Positions 27,770 to 36,607 are shown, numbered from the stretch's first letter. The stretch is 64,000 bases of DNA from an uncultured Clostridia bacterium (GCA_944380875.1 CALWJA010000032.1:1-64000), one strand, 5' to 3'. Program-made: numbers and translations. The notes: generated from the letters alone by a model not told the origin.

Positions 27770-28909
27770 ATGGAACAGGCTATTATGTGGATCATGGCGG
27801 CCGGAGCCGTTATCGGCGGGCTGGACAGGCTCTTCGGCGGAAAGCTGGGTCTTGGAGGAAAATTTGAAGAAGGGTTTCTGTATCTGGGGCCCACGGCCCT
27901 TTCCATGGCGGGGATCATCTGTTTAGCTCCTCTTCTATCTGCAGGGTTACAGGGCTCGGTAGCGCCTTTATGCAGGTATATAGGGGTGGATCCCGCCATA
28001 TTGGGCGGTCTTTTAGCCATCGATATGGGAGGCTATCAGCTTTCCGTGGATTTGGCGCAGGATCCCCTTATAGGAGCCTATACCGGTATTGTGGTTGCAG
28101 CTATTTTCGGCTGCACCATTACCTTTACCATTCCTATGGGTATCGGTATCATAGATTCTGAGGACCGTCCTCTTTTCGCCAAAGGAATCCTGCTTGGCCT
28201 TGCAGCCATGCCCGTAGCACTCGTTACAGGCGGCCTGCTCTGCGGTCTTTCCCCTAAAAGCATCCTTTTCCAGAACCTTCCCATCGTATTTTTGGCTGTG
28301 CTTTTCCTTTTGGGTATATGGAAAATACCGGAACACATGATCCGGGGCTTCTCCATATTCGCTTCCTGTATCCGGTTCCTGATTACGGTAGGGCTGATCC
28401 TGGGCGCTGTTCAATACATGACGGGGTTTGCCATCCTTCCGGGCATAGCGCCTTTGGAGGACGCCATGAAAGTGGTTTCCTCCATTGGGATTGTGATGCT
28501 GGGCAGCCTGCCCGTCTCCGAGATTCTGCAAAGGATCCTGCGGCGGCCGTTTTCCTGGGCAGGCAGAAAAGTGGGGATCAACGACGCCAGCGTAGCCGGA
28601 TTGTTGATCGGTACTGTCAGCGTCATCCCCGCCCTTACCATGCTGCACCAGATGGATACCCGGGGGAAAGTAGTCAATGTGGCTTTCCTGGTAAGCGCAG
28701 CCTCTGCCCTTGCGGCTCATCTTGGTTTTACAATGGGAACGGAGCCGCAGCTGGCCGTTCCCCTTCTGGCAGCAAAATGGATTGGGGGAATTGCCGGCGC
28801 CCTGCTGGCTCTTGCGGTAACCAGGCCAAAAAAGGTCTCCACTTCCGCTGGAGCAGAGGAAGATGCGGATTCTTCCTCTCTATGCGCAGATAAAGCGGCT
28901 TCTCTGTAA
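27770..28909 (+). CDS. eutH: EutH-type ethanolamine transporter, orphan
   Basis: This 379-residue protein has about ten membrane segments and EutH family features: LGLGGKFEEGFLYLGPTALSMAGI, LAIDMGGYQLSVDLA and LPVSEILQRILRRPF. EutH imports ethanolamine, a product of membrane-lipid breakdown. The catabolic genes (eutABC, shell proteins, eutVW) are absent here, and the neighbours are an M24 peptidase and arabinose genes. It may serve an unlinked eut operon or carry a related amine. A nearby ribosome binding site is weak (ATGGTGAACATGG context). Confidence 0.9.
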   Translation: MEQAIMWIMAAGAVIGGLDRLFGGKLGLGGKFEEGFLYLGPTALSMAGIICLAPLLSAGLQGSVAPLCRYIGVDPAILGGLLAIDMGGYQLSVDLAQDPLIGAYTGIVVAAIFGCTITFTIPMGIGIIDSEDRPLFAKGILLGLAAMPVALVTGGLLCGLSPKSILFQNLPIVFLAVLFLLGIWKIPEHMIRGFSIFASCIRFLITVGLILGAVQYMTGFAILPGIAPLEDAMKVVSSIGIVMLGSLPVSEILQRILRRPFSWAGRKVGINDASVAGLLIGTVSVIPALTMLHQMDTRGKVVNVAFLVSAASALAAHLGFTMGTEPQLAVPLLAAKWIGGIAGALLALAVTRPKKVSTSAGAEEDADSSSLCADKAASL

Positions 28910-28984
28910 GCTTTTGCATTTTCCTTATAGCGTTGCAAAAAGCCTTTGCGCTTTTGTATATCCAAAAACTCGATATTTTGCTTT

Positions 28985-29024
28985 TAAAGGCGAGCGTATC
29001 CGGGAAGGATACGCTCGCCTTTTC
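28985..29024 (+). terminator. Terminator after eutH
   Basis: A 16-bp stem (AAAGGCGAGCGTATCC and its complement) is followed by TTTTCTTTT. Confidence 0.93.
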
Positions 29025-29098
29025 TTTTAGAAAATACCTTTCGCTCAGCGTAATGCGAAATGCCTAAAAAAACAGAGTTTTTTTCTCTGCCGGTTCCC

Positions 29099-29128
29099 TT
29101 GACTTTCTTTTTGCCGGTGTGGTAAAGT
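29099..29128 (+). promoter_or_regulatory. Promoter of the second GH51 gene
   Basis: TTGACT and TAAAGT have an 18-base spacer. Transcription would start near 29135, just before the overlapping inverted repeats. Confidence 0.72.
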
Positions 29129-29140
29129 CTTAATGAAATT

Positions 29141-29193
29141 GTTAAGAATCCAATACAATGTTAATTTTTTTCTTAACTAAACCTTGGATTCTT
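29141..29193. promoter_or_regulatory. Overlapping inverted repeats in the GH51 leader
   Basis: GTTAAGAA (29141-29148) is exactly complementary to TTCTTAAC (29170-29177), while the overlapping AAGAATCCAA (29144-29153) is exactly complementary to TTGGATTCTT (29184-29193). The two pairings exclude each other. They could be alternative mRNA hairpins, or a set of related binding sites for the regulator encoded downstream at 30837. Confidence 0.6.
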
Positions 29194-29225
29194 CCCTACA
29201 TACAGTTTAAAGGAGGAGTACTCTC

Positions 29226-30716
29226 GTGCAGCAGGCAAAAATGCATATTGAGAAAAATTTTAAATTGGCCGAAGTGGATAAACGCATTTACAGCTCCTTT
29301 TTGGAGCATCTTGGGCGGGCTATTTACACCGGTATCTATGAGCCGGGCCATCCGGCAGCCGATGAAAACGGCTTCCGCAAGGATGTTTTGGAGCTGATTC
29401 GGGAATTAAACGTATCCCATGTGCGGTATCCCGGCGGCAATTTCCTTTCCGGATACAGCTGGAAAGACGGTATCGGCCCCAAGGAAGACCGTCCCCGCCG
29501 GCTGGATCTGGCCTGGCATACCATTGAAAGCAACCAGTTCGGCATTGATGAGTTTGTGGATTGGTCCAAAAAATCCGGAACGGCCATCATGGGCGCCGTA
29601 AATATGGGCACCGGCACTCCCAAGGAAGCCGGCGAGCTTCTGGAATACTGCAACTATCCGGGCGGCACCTATTGGAGCGACCTGCGCGCCAAAAACGGCC
29701 ACAAGGAGCCCCACAATATTAAACTCTGGTGCATCGGAAACGAAATGGACGGCTCCTGGCAGATCTGCCATCTGGATGCAGATGATTACGGCAAAAAAGC
29801 GTTGGAAACAGCAAAGATTATGAAATGGATCGATCCTGAGGTGGAACTGGTAGTCTGCGGCAGCGCCACCACCCTGCAGGATACTTTCCCGGAATGGGAT
29901 CGTAAGGTCTTGGAATACACCTATGAAAAAGCCGATTATCTCTCTCTCCACCGCTACTATGAAAACGAAGGCAACGATTTCGACTTCCTTTCTTCTTTTG
30001 TGGACATGGATCGCTTCATTAACACCATCGCCGGTACTGCCGACTATGTGAAAGCCCTGAAGCGCAGCGACAAAACCATGTATCTTTCCTTCGACGAATG
30101 GAATGTGTGGTATCAGCACAACCAGAAGGAACACGACTGGATGGAAGCTCCCGAGATCCTGGAAGATCACTATTCTCTTCTGGACGCCCTGGTTTTCTCC
30201 GGCATGGGCATGACCCTTATCAACCATGCGGACCGGGTAAAAATTTCCTGCCTGGCCCAGCTGGTAAACGTAATCGCTCCCATATTTACGGAGAAAAACG
30301 GCCGTGTCATTAAACAGACCATTTTCTATCCCTTCCAGTATCTTTCCACCTATGGCCGCGGTATGGCGCTGAAGCCCGTTGTTGTAGCGCCCACCGCCCA
30401 GAGCCGTTACGGCGAAACGCCCCTGCTCCATTCCAGTGTCGTATTTGACGAGGAGAAAAAGCAGGTGAACGTATTCTGCCTGAATCTTTCCGACGATGAA
30501 ATGGAACTGGATCTGGACATGCGTTCCTTCGGCAAACTCTCCATGATCGAGCACCTGGAGCTTTCCGGCCCCGATCTGAATGCTGTCAATACCTTTGATA
30601 AACCCGATACGGTAACCATGAAGGCGAAAGAAAACCTTGCCGGCTCCTTTGATAACTGCAAGCTTGTTCTTCCTTCTTACTCCTGGCATGTGCTCCGTTT
30701 CCAGTGTGAAGAATAA
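29226..30716 (+). CDS. GH51 alpha-L-arabinofuranosidase (second copy)
   Basis: This 496-residue GH51 enzyme is intracellular. The acid/base Glu lies in LWCIGNEMDGSW (about residue 174) and the nucleophile Glu in LSFDEWNVWYQ (about residue 294). RYPGGNFLSGYSWKDGIGP is the conserved N-terminal segment. The start is GTG 29226, with AGGAGGAG 7 bases upstream. Its sequence differs clearly from the first GH51, so the two probably prefer different substrates or linkages. A terminator-like hairpin separates it from its ArsR-type regulator. Confidence 0.96.
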   Translation: MQQAKMHIEKNFKLAEVDKRIYSSFLEHLGRAIYTGIYEPGHPAADENGFRKDVLELIRELNVSHVRYPGGNFLSGYSWKDGIGPKEDRPRRLDLAWHTIESNQFGIDEFVDWSKKSGTAIMGAVNMGTGTPKEAGELLEYCNYPGGTYWSDLRAKNGHKEPHNIKLWCIGNEMDGSWQICHLDADDYGKKALETAKIMKWIDPEVELVVCGSATTLQDTFPEWDRKVLEYTYEKADYLSLHRYYENEGNDFDFLSSFVDMDRFINTIAGTADYVKALKRSDKTMYLSFDEWNVWYQHNQKEHDWMEAPEILEDHYSLLDALVFSGMGMTLINHADRVKISCLAQLVNVIAPIFTEKNGRVIKQTIFYPFQYLSTYGRGMALKPVVVAPTAQSRYGETPLLHSSVVFDEEKKQVNVFCLNLSDDEMELDLDMRSFGKLSMIEHLELSGPDLNAVNTFDKPDTVTMKAKENLAGSFDNCKLVLPSYSWHVLRFQCEE

Positions 30717-30747
30717 GGAACGATCCCAGAATACAGAATCGGAATGG

Positions 30748-30780
30748 GCAAAAGCCGTTTCCCGGCTTTTGCCTGTTTTG
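30748..30780 (+). terminator. Terminator or attenuator between GH51 and its regulator
   Basis: GGCAAAAGCCG and CGGCTTTTGCC form an 11-bp stem followed by TGTTTTGT. It may be leaky, letting some transcripts continue into the regulator gene. Confidence 0.7.
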
Positions 30781-30836
30781 TATCGTAAAAGAAGGCGGCT
30801 TAAAGGAAAACGACCTGCAAAAAGAAGGTGCATACA

Positions 30837-31769
30837 ATGCGGGAACTTGTGAATACAGAGGAAACTGTACGTTTCTGCAAAGCGCTCAGCTCTCCCCTGC
30901 GGGTGGAGATGCTTCAATATATCCTGGCCCATGAGGAAACCAGCCCCAATGATCTGGCCGAGGCTTTCGGCGTAAGCCGGGCTGCCGTTACACAAAACCT
31001 GCGTCTTTTGGCGGAAGCCGAGCTTGTAAACCTTTCTTCCTATAACAGCCGCGCCAGCCAGAAAAAGGCCTGTTTCCTCCGGGATAACAAATTTGTTATC
31101 ACACTGGGAGAGCATTTCGGGGCGGATACCGTCTATCAGACGGAAATCCCCATCGGCCAGTATACGGACTATCAGGTTTTTCCCACCTGCGGTATTGCCA
31201 CTCCCGATTTCCTCATCGGTCATTTGGATGATCCCCGCTATTTTGATTCTCCCCAGCGGACAGAGGCCGGAATCCTGTGGCTGATGAAGGGCTATGTGGA
31301 ATACCGGCTTCCCAATTACCTGAAGGAAAACCAGAAGCCCACAGAGCTGCAGATTTCCCTGGAGCTTTCCTCAGAGGCCCCGGGTGTTTCTTCCAACTGG
31401 CCCAGTGATATTTCCTTCTGGCTCAACGATACTCTTCTGTGCAGCTGGACCAGCCCTGGCGATTTTGGAGAAAAACGCGGTATTTTCGCCCCGGACTGGT
31501 GGAGCTCCGGCTGGAATCAATACGGCCTTTTAAAGCTTCTCACAGTCAATCGGGATGGAACGTTTATGGATGGACACAAAATGAGCGATCTTACCATAGA
31601 GGATCTCTCCCTTTCCTATACCAGCGAAATGCGTTTCCGTATCGGCGTGCCGGATTCAGCCAAAAATATTGGCGGCATGACCATCTTCGGGAAAGGCTTT
31701 GGAAACTACGATCAAAATATCCGCATGCGGATGATTTTTGAAACCCCCAAGGAAGAAAAAACACAGTAG
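30837..31769 (+). CDS. ArsR-type HTH regulator with large C-terminal beta domain
   Basis: This 310-residue protein has an N-terminal winged helix of the ArsR/SmtB type (about residues 10-80: ALSSPLRVEMLQYILAHEE, PNDLAEAFGVSRAAVTQNLRLL). It has no Cys metal site in the recognition helix. The remaining 220 residues look beta-rich with many aromatic residues (SFWLNDTLLCSWTSPGDFG, FAPDWWSSGWNQYGLLKLL), plausibly a sugar-sensing domain. The location right after GH51 suggests control of arabinoside use. ATG 30837 follows AAGAAGG by 8 bases; the GTG at 30828 is too close to that site. Confidence 0.85.
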   Translation: MRELVNTEETVRFCKALSSPLRVEMLQYILAHEETSPNDLAEAFGVSRAAVTQNLRLLAEAELVNLSSYNSRASQKKACFLRDNKFVITLGEHFGADTVYQTEIPIGQYTDYQVFPTCGIATPDFLIGHLDDPRYFDSPQRTEAGILWLMKGYVEYRLPNYLKENQKPTELQISLELSSEAPGVSSNWPSDISFWLNDTLLCSWTSPGDFGEKRGIFAPDWWSSGWNQYGLLKLLTVNRDGTFMDGHKMSDLTIEDLSLSYTSEMRFRIGVPDSAKNIGGMTIFGKGFGNYDQNIRMRMIFETPKEEKTQ

Positions 31770-31781
31770 CCTTTAAAAAAC

Positions 31782-31825
31782 AAAACAGCCGTTCGTGCCT
31801 TTTTAGAGCAAGAACGGCTGTTTTT
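31782..31825. terminator. Bidirectional terminator
   Basis: AAAACAGCCGTTC pairs with GAACGGCTGTTTT, with A-run before and T-run after. It serves the regulator gene and the convergent lipoprotein gene. Confidence 0.9.
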
Positions 31826-31832
31826 ATTTTCT

Positions 31833-32783
31833 TTATCCTACCGCTTCCGTGGAAGAGGCGTTTTGGGCTTCCTCCGGCAGATCCGGGAAAGTTCCGCCTT
31901 CTATTTCCGTAAAGCCCCCGGAAATTTTGCATTCCCCGATGGTCACGCCGTTTTCGGCTCCATCTATAGAAGAAAAGGTTTTCTGAAGAATGTTCCCTCC
32001 GTCAATTTCCAACTTTGCCAGCAGTCCGGAATCTTTTTCAATCCAGCAATAGCCCCTTACAGCGTCACCGTCTTCCCGGTTGGAAAGGCTCTCCACCAAA
32101 AGCCCCGAAAGGCCGCTGCCAGAGCTATCCATTCCAGAGACCGAAACCACCGTTTCCACAACATTCCGAAGGGCTTCCCCGCTGAAGGTTACTTCCAGCT
32201 TATGGCACAGTATGCCGTCCAGTTCTTCCTCCCTAAGATAACTTTGGGATGTGGACTCCGACAGAAGCTTCAAAAGTTCTACTTGAGATGCGGGATCCGT
32301 ATCCATTTGGGCCCCGGAAGATTTTGTCCATCCGTCTCCGGAAGAAGTATAGAAAAGATATTCATTTTCACCCTCTACAATATACGTTTCCATGGAGCCG
32401 GGAATCCCTGCGGTATTGGAAACGGAAACCGTATACAGCCCGAAGGGATCTTTGCGGTATACAGTATCGCTCCGCATGGAGTAGGACTGTTCCCCTTCGG
32501 CTGCTTCCGCAGAATCTCCGGCAGATTCTTCCGTAAGAGCGGATAAGCCGCTGGGCGAAAAGGAAAAATTGCTTTCATACCAGGATGTACTGCCCGAGGC
32601 CGCTTCTGCCTTGGCATACGCCTCCCGGAAAATAGCTCCCCCATCCGGCTGGGAACCACCCTGACAGCCCGCAAACAGGAGCCCCGGCAATACACAAACA
32701 GCCAGCAAAAAAGCCTTTTTGCCACAACCTTTTGCATTGGATATCCTTAACTTTTCTTTTTTCTGTTTCTGAATTGGCTGCAT
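31833..32783 (-). CDS. Lipoprotein, LolA/LppX-like fold (DUF6612-like)
   Basis: This 316-residue protein has a basic N-terminus, a hydrophobic segment and a lipobox (LPGLLFAGC). The mature part, after a Gly/Ser-rich start, shows long alternating beta segments (YRKDPFGLYTVSV, METYIVEGENEYLFY, YCWIEKDSGLLAKLEIDG), as in DUF6612/LppX-like lipoproteins that bind hydrophobic ligands. The start at 32783 follows GGGAAGAG; the frame is open upstream to 32978 but crosses the promoter. It is monocistronic and divergent from the DUF815 gene. The function is unknown. Confidence 0.8.
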   Translation of the reverse strand: MQPIQKQKKEKLRISNAKGCGKKAFLLAVCVLPGLLFAGCQGGSQPDGGAIFREAYAKAEAASGSTSWYESNFSFSPSGLSALTEESAGDSAEAAEGEQSYSMRSDTVYRKDPFGLYTVSVSNTAGIPGSMETYIVEGENEYLFYTSSGDGWTKSSGAQMDTDPASQVELLKLLSESTSQSYLREEELDGILCHKLEVTFSGEALRNVVETVVSVSGMDSSGSGLSGLLVESLSNREDGDAVRGYCWIEKDSGLLAKLEIDGGNILQKTFSSIDGAENGVTIGECKISGGFTEIEGGTFPDLPEEAQNASSTEAVG

Positions 32784-32853
32784 TCTATCTCTTCCCTTTC
32801 TGAACCATCCTAATAAAACATTTGCAAACAATCGCATCCTTGTTATATTTCCT

Positions 32854-32882
32854 AGTATACCGGATATCCCCTTTTCCCGCAA
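32854..32882 (-). promoter_or_regulatory. Promoter of the lipoprotein gene
   Basis: TTGCGG (32882-32877) and TATACT (32859-32854) are 17 bases apart. Confidence 0.72.
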
Positions 32883-32971
32883 GGGTGCCGTTAGAGGGAA
32901 TCTGTGGGAGAGCATCTTCCTTACGTCTGGGGCATTTCCGTTGTGAAAAAAATGTAAACCTTCCCCTAAGC

Positions 32972-33001
32972 TTGACACAAACTGCCGGAAAAGGGTACAA
33001 T
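32972..33001 (+). promoter_or_regulatory. Promoter of the DUF815 operon
   Basis: TTGACA and TACAAT have an 18-base spacer, giving a leader of about 80 bases before ATG 33087. Confidence 0.85.
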
Positions 33002-33086
33002 AACGTATAGAATACAGTATGGAAGCCAGCAGCTTCCGATCTGTAAAAATCCCGCGCTATGCGCTGTGGAGGGAGTTCTTGCATTT

Positions 33087-34334
33087 ATGAGTAAACGAAA
33101 AGAGGCCGCCATGAAAATGGCTTCCCTTTCAATTTATAAGGGGATCTTGAACCGTACTGTCCCGGCCGCGTTTTACCGGCTTCTGCGGGCTGGGGACGAA
33201 GAAGAATTTTTAAAAGCCTGGGGCAATTTTTTTGCTGTTCTGTGTGAACGGGGATTAAGCGAAAGCTTTGCGGATTGTCTTACCGGCACAGCCCTGTTTG
33301 ATGAAAACGCCTTTTCCCTGGCAGCTGCCGCGGGAAACACGCAGTTTTCCCCGGCTATGCTTGCAGGTGTGGAACGGGATCTGCGTATTATTCTGGAGCT
33401 ATCCGCTATCACTCCGGAAGATCTTCTTTATGATGCACCCGTCGAAAACCCGGAAGCCCTGCATCTTCCCCAGTGGAAAACAGGCAGCCCGGTGAAAGTG
33501 CTGCAAGGGGATCTGAAAAGCTGTATCGTATCCATGGCGGAATATTATAGAAATAATGGCTGCGGCATGTACGCCCGTTATAGAGCCTTTATCTGGCGAG
33601 ATTCCTCCATCCAGCCTGTAGCTTTCCCGGATAAAACACGTCTTTCTGATTTGAAGGGCTATGAAATCCAGCGGCAGATGGCCATTGATAACACACTGGC
33701 ATTTCTGGAAGGGCTTCCTGCCAATAACTGCCTCCTGTATGGAGACAGGGGTACAGGCAAATCCTCCACCATTAAAGCCATGCTCAACGAATTTTATCCA
33801 AGAGGGCTTCGAGTGATTGAGATGCCCAAGGAATCCCTGATGGATTTTCCCAAGCTTGTGGATCAAATTGCAGCCATCCCCATGAAATTTATTATCTTTA
33901 TTGACGACCTGTCTTTTTCCAAGGAAACCGATACGTATGCGGCTTTAAAAGCGGTTTTGGAAGGAGGCTTGGCGGTTAGGCCGGAAAATTCCCTGATTTA
34001 CGCCACCTCCAACCGGCGCCACTTGATCCGGGAAACTTTTTCCGACCGAGATGGAGACGAAGTCCATCGGGGAGATACGATTCAGGAAACTCTTTCCCTG
34101 GCGGACCGTTTCGGCCTTTCCATCAATTTCATGCTCCCGGATAAAGCCAGGTATCTGGAAATTGTCCGGCAGCTTGCCAAATATAGAGGGCTTGAGGAAT
34201 ATGTTTCTATGGAGGAGGTAGAAGCTGCGGCGGAGCGCTGGGCCACCACCAGAGGAGGCCGTTCTCCCCGTTGTGCCAGACAGTTTATCGACGACGCAGA
34301 GGCCAGAGTAAAGCGCGGCATGGCTCTGGAATAA
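33087..34334 (+). CDS. DUF815 family AAA ATPase
   Basis: This 415-residue protein has an N-terminal helical part and a C-terminal AAA domain matching DUF815. Visible motifs are Walker A (LLYGDRGTGKSSTIKAML), Walker B with IIFIDDLSFSKET, sensor 1 (LIYATSNRRHL) and an Arg-rich end (WATTRGGRSPRCARQFIDD). Relatives are widespread in bacteria with no settled function. The GGAGGG before the ATG is 11 bases away, a little far, and an in-frame GTG at 33066 is less likely. It is in an operon with the binding protein 20 bases downstream. Confidence 0.9.
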   Translation: MSKRKEAAMKMASLSIYKGILNRTVPAAFYRLLRAGDEEEFLKAWGNFFAVLCERGLSESFADCLTGTALFDENAFSLAAAAGNTQFSPAMLAGVERDLRIILELSAITPEDLLYDAPVENPEALHLPQWKTGSPVKVLQGDLKSCIVSMAEYYRNNGCGMYARYRAFIWRDSSIQPVAFPDKTRLSDLKGYEIQRQMAIDNTLAFLEGLPANNCLLYGDRGTGKSSTIKAMLNEFYPRGLRVIEMPKESLMDFPKLVDQIAAIPMKFIIFIDDLSFSKETDTYAALKAVLEGGLAVRPENSLIYATSNRRHLIRETFSDRDGDEVHRGDTIQETLSLADRFGLSINFMLPDKARYLEIVRQLAKYRGLEEYVSMEEVEAAAERWATTRGGRSPRCARQFIDDAEARVKRGMALE

Positions 34335-34353
34335 CTCGGAACAGGAGCTTCTT

Positions 34354-35619
34354 ATGAAATCTATGGAATCCATAAAAAAAATGAATACGAAAAAAAGCCC
34401 TAGCCGGAAACCAGTTTTGCTGGGAAAGGCGCTCTGCTGCCTTCTATGTTTTCTTATGACTCTTTCTCTCTTACCCGCCTGCAAAGGCAACAACGATGTA
34501 ACCTCCGGGGCGGGGGTTACGGATTTCCCCGTAACCATTAACGGTGTCACCATTTCGTCGGAACCGCAGGGAGTAGCGGTGCTTTCGCCCAACCTGGCCG
34601 AGATCGTGCTGGCCTTGGGATATGAAACCAAGCTGAAAGCGCGCTGCGCGGAATGCACCACGGAAGAATTAAGTCCCCTTCCTGCTGTGTCGGCAGGAGA
34701 TGCCCAGGCTATTAAAGACACCGGCTCCACACTGGTCTTGGCCGACGAAACTTTAACGGAAGAACAAAAGGAAACTCTCAGCAGTTCCGGGCTTACCGTG
34801 CTTATTATTTCCTCCGCAAAGGATAGGGAGGATCTGAAACGGCTCTATTCCCAGGTGGGCGCTGCTCTGATGGGCGGTGCTACCGGCTATGAAAAAGGAG
34901 AAAGGGTCGCCAACAACGTGCTTATTACCCTGGATGACATCGAACGCGTCATTCCCTCTTCGGATACGCCTGTTACCGCCTGCTATCTTACCGATCTGAA
35001 CGGCGGCGCTATTACGGGAGACAGCATCCAGAGCCGGATTTTTGAATCCGCGGGCCTTGTAAATGTGGCTACTGATTCCAAAGACGGCACCATTTCCGAC
35101 GAAAGCTTGAAAGCTTCCAATCCCAACTATATTTTCTGTATAACAGGCCTGAAGGATACCCTGATGGAATCCGATAAATATAAGGATCTTACGGCTGTGA
35201 AGGAAGGGCAGGTATATGAAATGCCCTATTCCTATATCGCCTACCAGGGAAGGGGCATGATCCGCGCGGCTACCTTTATGGCCGGAACGGCCTATCCGGA
35301 GCTTTTGGAAAGCGACACCCTCTCCTCTGTTCCTTCCTCCTCTTCTTCCGCCTCCAGCGGCAGCGGGGATCCTTCCGATTATACTACTTTGAAAAGCGGA
35401 GATTCCGGCGACGCTGTTATGCGGCTGCAGGAAAGGCTGGCGGAATTAGGGTATTTCTATGTAAACCCAACGGGCAATTATTTGGATGTGACCGTCCAGT
35501 GTGTGAAAGACTTCCAGCTATTGAACGGAATGGCTACAACCGGCATTGCAGACGAAGAGACCCAAGCGCTTCTCTTCTCGGATAAAGCTGTTCCCAGAAA
35601 TGCATCTTCGGAAGGCTGA
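34354..35619 (+). CDS. TroA/BtuF-like binding lipoprotein fused to a peptidoglycan-binding domain
   Basis: This 421-residue protein starts with a signal peptide and lipobox (LSLLPACKG). Residues about 55-320 look like a class III substrate-binding protein of the iron/cobalamin type (GVAVLSPNLAEIVLALGYETKL at the start; KEGQVYEMPYSYIAYQGRG at the end). After a Ser-rich linker (about 325-345), residues about 350-410 are a PG_binding_1 domain (LKSGDSGDAVMRLQERLAELGYF, VKDFQLLNGMATTGIADEET). No ABC permease or ATPase is adjacent. The fusion suggests a cell-wall-bound ligand scavenger or sensor. Confidence 0.85.
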   Translation: MKSMESIKKMNTKKSPSRKPVLLGKALCCLLCFLMTLSLLPACKGNNDVTSGAGVTDFPVTINGVTISSEPQGVAVLSPNLAEIVLALGYETKLKARCAECTTEELSPLPAVSAGDAQAIKDTGSTLVLADETLTEEQKETLSSSGLTVLIISSAKDREDLKRLYSQVGAALMGGATGYEKGERVANNVLITLDDIERVIPSSDTPVTACYLTDLNGGAITGDSIQSRIFESAGLVNVATDSKDGTISDESLKASNPNYIFCITGLKDTLMESDKYKDLTAVKEGQVYEMPYSYIAYQGRGMIRAATFMAGTAYPELLESDTLSSVPSSSSSASSGSGDPSDYTTLKSGDSGDAVMRLQERLAELGYFYVNPTGNYLDVTVQCVKDFQLLNGMATTGIADEETQALLFSDKAVPRNASSEG

Positions 35620-35678
35620 GAAAACAAATACGTTTTCTGTGCTTTTCCGAATCTCTGCAATTTTCGAAAGAAAAGATA

Positions 35679-35717
35679 AAAAACCTCTCCGGATTTTCAC
35701 AATCCGGAGAGGTTTTT
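35679..35717. terminator. Bidirectional terminator
   Basis: A 17-bp stem (AAAAACCTCTCCGGATT and complement) has A and T runs on both sides. It separates the DUF815 operon from the convergent murein-recycling cluster. Confidence 0.93.
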
Positions 35718-35788
35718 CTTTTTTGATTATCAGTGTATCAGATACCTTTACGAAACACCTGGCAAGCCCCAATCAGAAAACAAATCCT

Positions 35789-36607
35789 TTAGAATATGCT
35801 GCCTACCGCCGTAATATGGCTCCGCAGATCTTCCCTATACAAAGGATCTTTCGGATCGAGACTGTTAATGGTTACGCCGTGGGTGCCCATATGGCCGGTG
35901 GAATGAATAAACCGATTTCCGCCTATATACATGGCCACATGCCCCGGGAAGAAAAGGAGATCCCCTTTTTTGATCTCGGAAAGAGAGATCTCATGCATGG
36001 GAAATCCTTCTTTAATGGATGCATCCCGGTAAATCACAACACCGTTCAAAAGATACGCCATGGAACAAAGACCGCTGCAATCGATTCCTTCCGGCGTTTT
36101 CCCACCCCAACGATACTGGGTGCCCTGGTAAAGCATAGCTGTATTTACCAGCGCATCCCGGAAGGCCTCCTCATCCTCAGGAGTTTGCCTAGTATTATAT
36201 TCCCCCAGGAATTCATCCGGGGTGAATCCTTCCCGGCCGTCCGGCAGAAGAACCTTTCTCCAGCCTTCTTCCGGCTCACCCAAAGGCGCAAGCAATCCAC
36301 CCCGCCATACCGTCTGCAGAATAGCTCCCTGCACACGAGGTTCTTTCAATATATCTGCGCAGCGAAACCATACAGCCTTTTTCTCCATTTTTTCCCATTT
36401 TCTTATACAAACGGGATCTTTTTCCAAGCACCCCTCATGCATCCACCCTTCATACCGGTATGGGGTGCGAATATAATTCCAGGCTCCCTGCTGTTCCAGC
36501 ACCTCTACGGTCATGCCGCAGAGAGCTTCATCCGTAAGCGCCTCTGTATGAAGAGGGGATTCCACCAAAGGAGCTATGGAACGAATTACCAATGCTTTTG
36601 TTTTCAT
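35789..36607 (-). CDS. NlpC/P60 endopeptidase, YkfC-like, cytoplasmic
   Basis: This 272-residue protein has two SH3b-like domains (residues about 1-130) and a C-terminal NlpC/P60 domain. The catalytic Cys lies in EGIDCSGLCSMAYLLNG and the His in FFPGHVAMYIGGNRFIHSTG. It lacks a signal peptide. This matches YkfC-type gamma-D-glutamyl-L-diamino acid endopeptidases, which cut murein peptides after import. ATG 36607 follows GGTAGGT-like sequence. It is the last gene of the cluster, about 100 bases after the LD-carboxypeptidase gene, which supports the recycling role. Confidence 0.88.
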   Translation of the reverse strand: MKTKALVIRSIAPLVESPLHTEALTDEALCGMTVEVLEQQGAWNYIRTPYRYEGWMHEGCLEKDPVCIRKWEKMEKKAVWFRCADILKEPRVQGAILQTVWRGGLLAPLGEPEEGWRKVLLPDGREGFTPDEFLGEYNTRQTPEDEEAFRDALVNTAMLYQGTQYRWGGKTPEGIDCSGLCSMAYLLNGVVIYRDASIKEGFPMHEISLSEIKKGDLLFFPGHVAMYIGGNRFIHSTGHMGTHGVTINSLDPKDPLYREDLRSHITAVGSIF

